Shown piece by piece: positions 23,166-24,845 of a stretch of 24,845 bases of DNA (its first letter is position 1; each line of letters begins with the position of its first letter). The notes under the pieces are model-generated. The model was given only the letters and a program-made list of their open reading frames with translations. It did not search any database and had not been told where the DNA came from. The position numbers were made by a program, and so were the translations under genes. The stretch is from a virus: IMG/VR virus record IMGVR_UViG_3300021960_000475, positions 1 to 24,845 of that record; one strand, given 5' to 3'.

Positions 23166-23969
23166 CTACTCCTCAGAACCTGAGCCCTCGGTCAGCTCCT
23201 CAAACGCGGCGTCCTCAGCCTCCAGCTCGCTAGGAAGCAACTCAGGTAGGTCCATGTCAACCAACTGGGCATTGTCAGCAGCACGACGGAGCAAGTCACC
23301 GTCAGCTCGGACCACAATCGTCTTCCTGTGGTGCATCTCGCCCTGGACGTCGACCTTCCGAACAACCGGACCGTCAACCCGGTCAAAGATGATCCGCGCA
23401 GCGTCGTTTGCAGTCTTGCCCTCGCCCTTGGCTCGCTTCACCAAAGCCTCGGCAATCTCCTTAGCATGGCGACCACCGTCAGCCTTCACCAGACTCTTCA
23501 ACCGAGCTGACAAGGTCTGACGCTTGCGGTTCGGGCGACCAAGAGGCTCGGCTTGACGCTTGCCCTTCTGCACTCCAGTCCGAACCTCAGGCTCAACGCA
23601 AGACGGGTTTGGGGGTATGACAGCGTGGGCGGGTCCCATCAGATGGCCTGGCCCGGCGCAGCCGGTCCTCCGCTTCGCTGCGCTTTCCTTTTCACCTTCC
23701 AGGCGGCGCCCCCCCACCTCGCCACCGGCCCCTTTCGCCACCCCACCTTCCACTTGACTCACCCCACCTTCGTCGACCAGCTCATCCACCGGACGCTTGC
23801 CGGTCAGCACTAGGTCCACCATAGCCTTGCCAATCTGGGCCCTGCTTGCCGGTGGTCGATTGGCCCCGCCACCCTGTGCCCTCTTGCGTTGCCGAGCGGG
23901 GACTGGGCGGGCGAGCGGCTGGGCAGGACCGTCTCCCCCCCCACCTATACCTTCCTTGCGATTATCCAT
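23166..23969 (-). CDS. Small-terminase-like / DNA-binding protein
   Basis: This 267-residue protein is read from ATG at 23969; the same frame is open to 24128, but the extra 53 residues cover the divergent promoter region and overlap the opposite gene. The first 130 residues are low-complexity, Gly/Arg/Pro-rich and basic (GIGGGGDGPAQPLARPVPARQRKRAQ). The C-terminal part is compact: GRPNRKRQTLSARLKSLV, AKEIAEALVKRAKGEGKTANDAARIIFDRVDGPVVRKVDVQGE, then an acidic tail. The basic GRPxRK start and the FDRVDGP block are the pattern of short DNA-binding proteins encoded before phage large terminases. This and its position make a small-terminase role likely. It contains two long G tracts and a 12-bp repeat. 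The ribosome site is poor, so a later start is possible. Confidence 0.6.
   Translation of the reverse strand: MDNRKEGIGGGGDGPAQPLARPVPARQRKRAQGGGANRPPASRAQIGKAMVDLVLTGKRPVDELVDEGGVSQVEGGVAKGAGGEVGGRRLEGEKESAAKRRTGCAGPGHLMGPAHAVIPPNPSCVEPEVRTGVQKGKRQAEPLGRPNRKRQTLSARLKSLVKADGGRHAKEIAEALVKRAKGEGKTANDAARIIFDRVDGPVVRKVDVQGEMHHRKTIVVRADGDLLRRAADNAQLVDMDLPELLPSELEAEDAAFEELTEGSGSEE
23709..23715 (-). repeat. 7-G homopolymer (coding strand) in the small-terminase-like gene
   Basis: Seven C on the plus strand, seven G in the coding sense, within a Gly-Gly-Arg-Arg stretch. A one-base change here would shift the frame ahead of the conserved C-terminal part. It could be a slippage site or a place where the assembly is unreliable. 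Confidence 0.8.
23739..23771 (-). repeat. Two 12-bp direct repeats, period 21 bp
   Basis: CACCCCACCTTC occurs at 23739-23750 and 23760-23771. The period of 21 bp, two helical turns, keeps the frame and repeats the peptide EGGV. Packaging-site (pac/cos) binding repeats are often found inside or next to small terminase genes, so this is a candidate, but the region is also generally low in complexity. Confidence 0.55.
23935..23942 (-). repeat. 8-G homopolymer near the start of the small-terminase-like gene
   Basis: Eight C on the plus strand, encoding the Gly run of GIGGGGDG about ten codons after the chosen start. Together with the 7-G tract it makes the N-terminal third of this gene prone to slippage or sequencing error. 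Confidence 0.8.
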
Positions 23970-24012
23970 AGTTTGCTGTTCAGTTATCTTGCGTTTGCGC
24001 CTATTGTCTCTG

Positions 24013-24061
24013 CGGGCAGGATAACCGCGCGGGTCGCACTTCGCAACTCGGCACCTGCCCG
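24013..24061 (-). promoter_or_regulatory. Candidate promoter with flanking inverted repeat for the virion operon
   Basis: On the minus strand TTGCGA (24046-24041) and TATCCT (24023-24018) are separated by 17 bp, each matching 4 of 6 bases of sigma70 -35 and -10 boxes, and point toward the gene starting at 23969. An 8-bp inverted repeat, CGGGCAGG (24013-24020) and CCTGCCCG (24054-24061), brackets this core, overlapping the -10 on one side. It may be an operator in the divergent region between leftward virion genes and rightward genes. Both calls are by eye. Confidence 0.35.
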
Positions 24062-24088
24062 ACACACACCGTTTGAGAGAACACACCC

Positions 24089-24481
24089 ATGAATCACGAC
24101 CTAAGGACGATGCACTACCACCGAGCACCCGGCGAGGCGACCTTGCCGTCCGTTGCCGCGCTATTCCCGCACCTATATAAGGATAGCGACCCGCTACGGG
24201 GCGGGCTTGAGCTGCTTGGCTTCGAGGCGCACCACACCGACGATTGCCCGCACTGCCGAGACGGCTGCAATCAGGGTCTAGCCGCGGGGCCCGACACCCC
24301 TAGCCCCTCGTCCGCGGATTGCGCCTCACTAGTCGCCGATCTAATGGGCCCCGCGTCCCTACTGGTGCCACCTAGCGCGATCGGCTTGCTGGCCCTAGTG
24401 GCCCTATCACTAGGCGCGGCAACCGCCGAGACCCGCACACAACGCAGCCAGTTTGAGGTTAGCCTTGGGGGGTCGCTCTAA
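24089..24481 (+). CDS. Hypothetical protein with Cys cluster and likely membrane segment
   Basis: This 130-residue protein reads rightward, away from the virion operon. A Cys/His group (HHTDDCPHCRDGC, residues 48-60) could bind a metal, and a hydrophobic stretch at about 89-112 (LLVPPSAIGLLALVALSLGA) looks like one transmembrane helix near the C-terminus. A second in-frame ATG at 24110 is possible; GAGAG lies about 9 nt before the first. Its stop overlaps the next ATG as TAATG, so the two are coupled. No family is recognised. The different strand suggests an early or regulatory region, but that is inference. Confidence 0.6.
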   Translation: MNHDLRTMHYHRAPGEATLPSVAALFPHLYKDSDPLRGGLELLGFEAHHTDDCPHCRDGCNQGLAAGPDTPSPSSADCASLVADLMGPASLLVPPSAIGLLALVALSLGAATAETRTQRSQFEVSLGGSL

Positions 24482-24845
24482 TGGGGGCTCAGGAGCTCGA
24501 GCGCGAGCTGAGGGTCATGGTCGAGACGGCAGCCGAGACGGCGGTCAATGCGGCGGACTGGGTCACCGAGTCCGAGGTCACGGACCTAATCGATAGCGCA
24601 CAAGAGGACTACGTACTCGAGTCCGATCTGCCGGACATGGACGAATATGTAAACACCTCTTCGATCTACGACTATGTGCACGACGCACTGTCTGAGCACT
24701 CGTCGGGCGAAAACCTATCGACGATAAACGACCACCTAAGCAGCGTAGCCAGAGGCAGCGACTGCAGCGACGGAAACCCATTTAGGGCTGCGGTTGTTGG
24801 TGTGGTTGCCGGACTGTTCGGGGTCGATGATGAGGGGCTGATGCA
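24481..24845 (+). CDS. Hypothetical acidic protein, cut by the window end
   Basis: The frame is open from ATG at 24481 to the last base, about 121 codons. It is strongly acidic and helical (ELERELRVMVETAAETAVN, TESEVTDLIDSAQEDYVLESD, DMDEYVNTSSIYDYVHDALSEH), then ends within a Gly/Val-rich part (AAVVGVVAGLFGVDDEG). Its start overlaps the previous stop as TAATG. No family is recognised. The alternating acidic helices resemble small early phage proteins, but no function is proposed. Confidence 0.6.
   Translation, partial: MGAQELERELRVMVETAAETAVNAADWVTESEVTDLIDSAQEDYVLESDLPDMDEYVNTSSIYDYVHDALSEHSSGENLSTINDHLSSVARGSDCSDGNPFRAAVVGVVAGLFGVDDEGLM

Noticed and set aside
23970-24128. N-terminal extension of the small-terminase-like frame
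   Set aside because: It would run through the divergent promoter region and into the opposite gene, and it is Arg/Cys/Ser-rich. Start at 23969 is more plausible.
24171-24183. TATATAAGG-like string as a promoter
   Set aside because: It lies inside the 24089 coding frame, and no -35-like partner at suitable spacing was seen.
1-24845. tRNA genes, CRISPR arrays, insertion sequences, integrase or lysis genes
   Set aside because: None was recognised on either strand by reading; a tRNA or profile scan was not possible here.

Overview
The window is a GC-rich block of a tailed double-stranded DNA phage or prophage genome (Caudoviricetes). A portal, adaptor, propeller-type hub and internal virion proteins are present, and there is no recognisable tape measure, sheath or baseplate gene, so a short-tailed (podovirus-like) particle is the best guess. 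Nothing in the sequence names the host. No tRNA, rRNA, CRISPR array, insertion sequence, integrase or lysis gene was seen.

Layout. From about 23970 down to base 1 everything reads on the minus strand as one tightly packed virion operon. In transcription order it holds: small-terminase-like protein (23969-23166), large terminase (23057-21627), portal (21630-19729), two small proteins (19732-19508 and a degenerate FmdB-like protein 19515-19210), a Lys-rich protein (19210-19013), an acidic scaffold-like protein (19016-18015), the major capsid protein (17985-16810), two paralogous decoration-type proteins (16761-16312 and 16235-15783) with a strong hairpin between them, a head-tail connector carrying an inserted carbohydrate-binding-like domain (15779-14523), a 1479-residue propeller/lectin tail hub (14523-10084), a small tail-associated protein (10084-9779), two internal virion/ejection proteins (9768-9127 and 9117-6844), and a giant polyvalent protein (6840 to beyond base 1). 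Many junctions are 1-8 nt overlaps, which suggests translational coupling. On the right, a short divergent region (about 23970-24088) separates this operon from two plus-strand genes (24089-24481 and 24481 onward, cut by the window end).

How it works together. Terminase and portal package DNA into a shell built from scaffold, capsid and decoration proteins. Connector and hub close the portal and probably bind glycans through inserted lectin domains. Internal virion proteins, and probably the giant polyvalent protein, are carried in the particle and delivered with the DNA. The giant protein combines an LPD-like helical region, a GNAT acetyltransferase, an ADP-ribosyltransferase-like domain and a strawberry-notch-type SF2 helicase.

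Most notable observations: (1) a 115-codon out-of-frame gene (3101-2754) nested inside the giant gene, with its own strong Shine-Dalgarno and genome-typical codon use, exactly where the giant protein is a low-complexity linker; (2) a 25-bp perfect direct repeat placing the same octapeptide LGEDSEGR in the giant protein and in an internal virion protein; (3) domain insertions in the connector and, doubly nested, in the tail hub.
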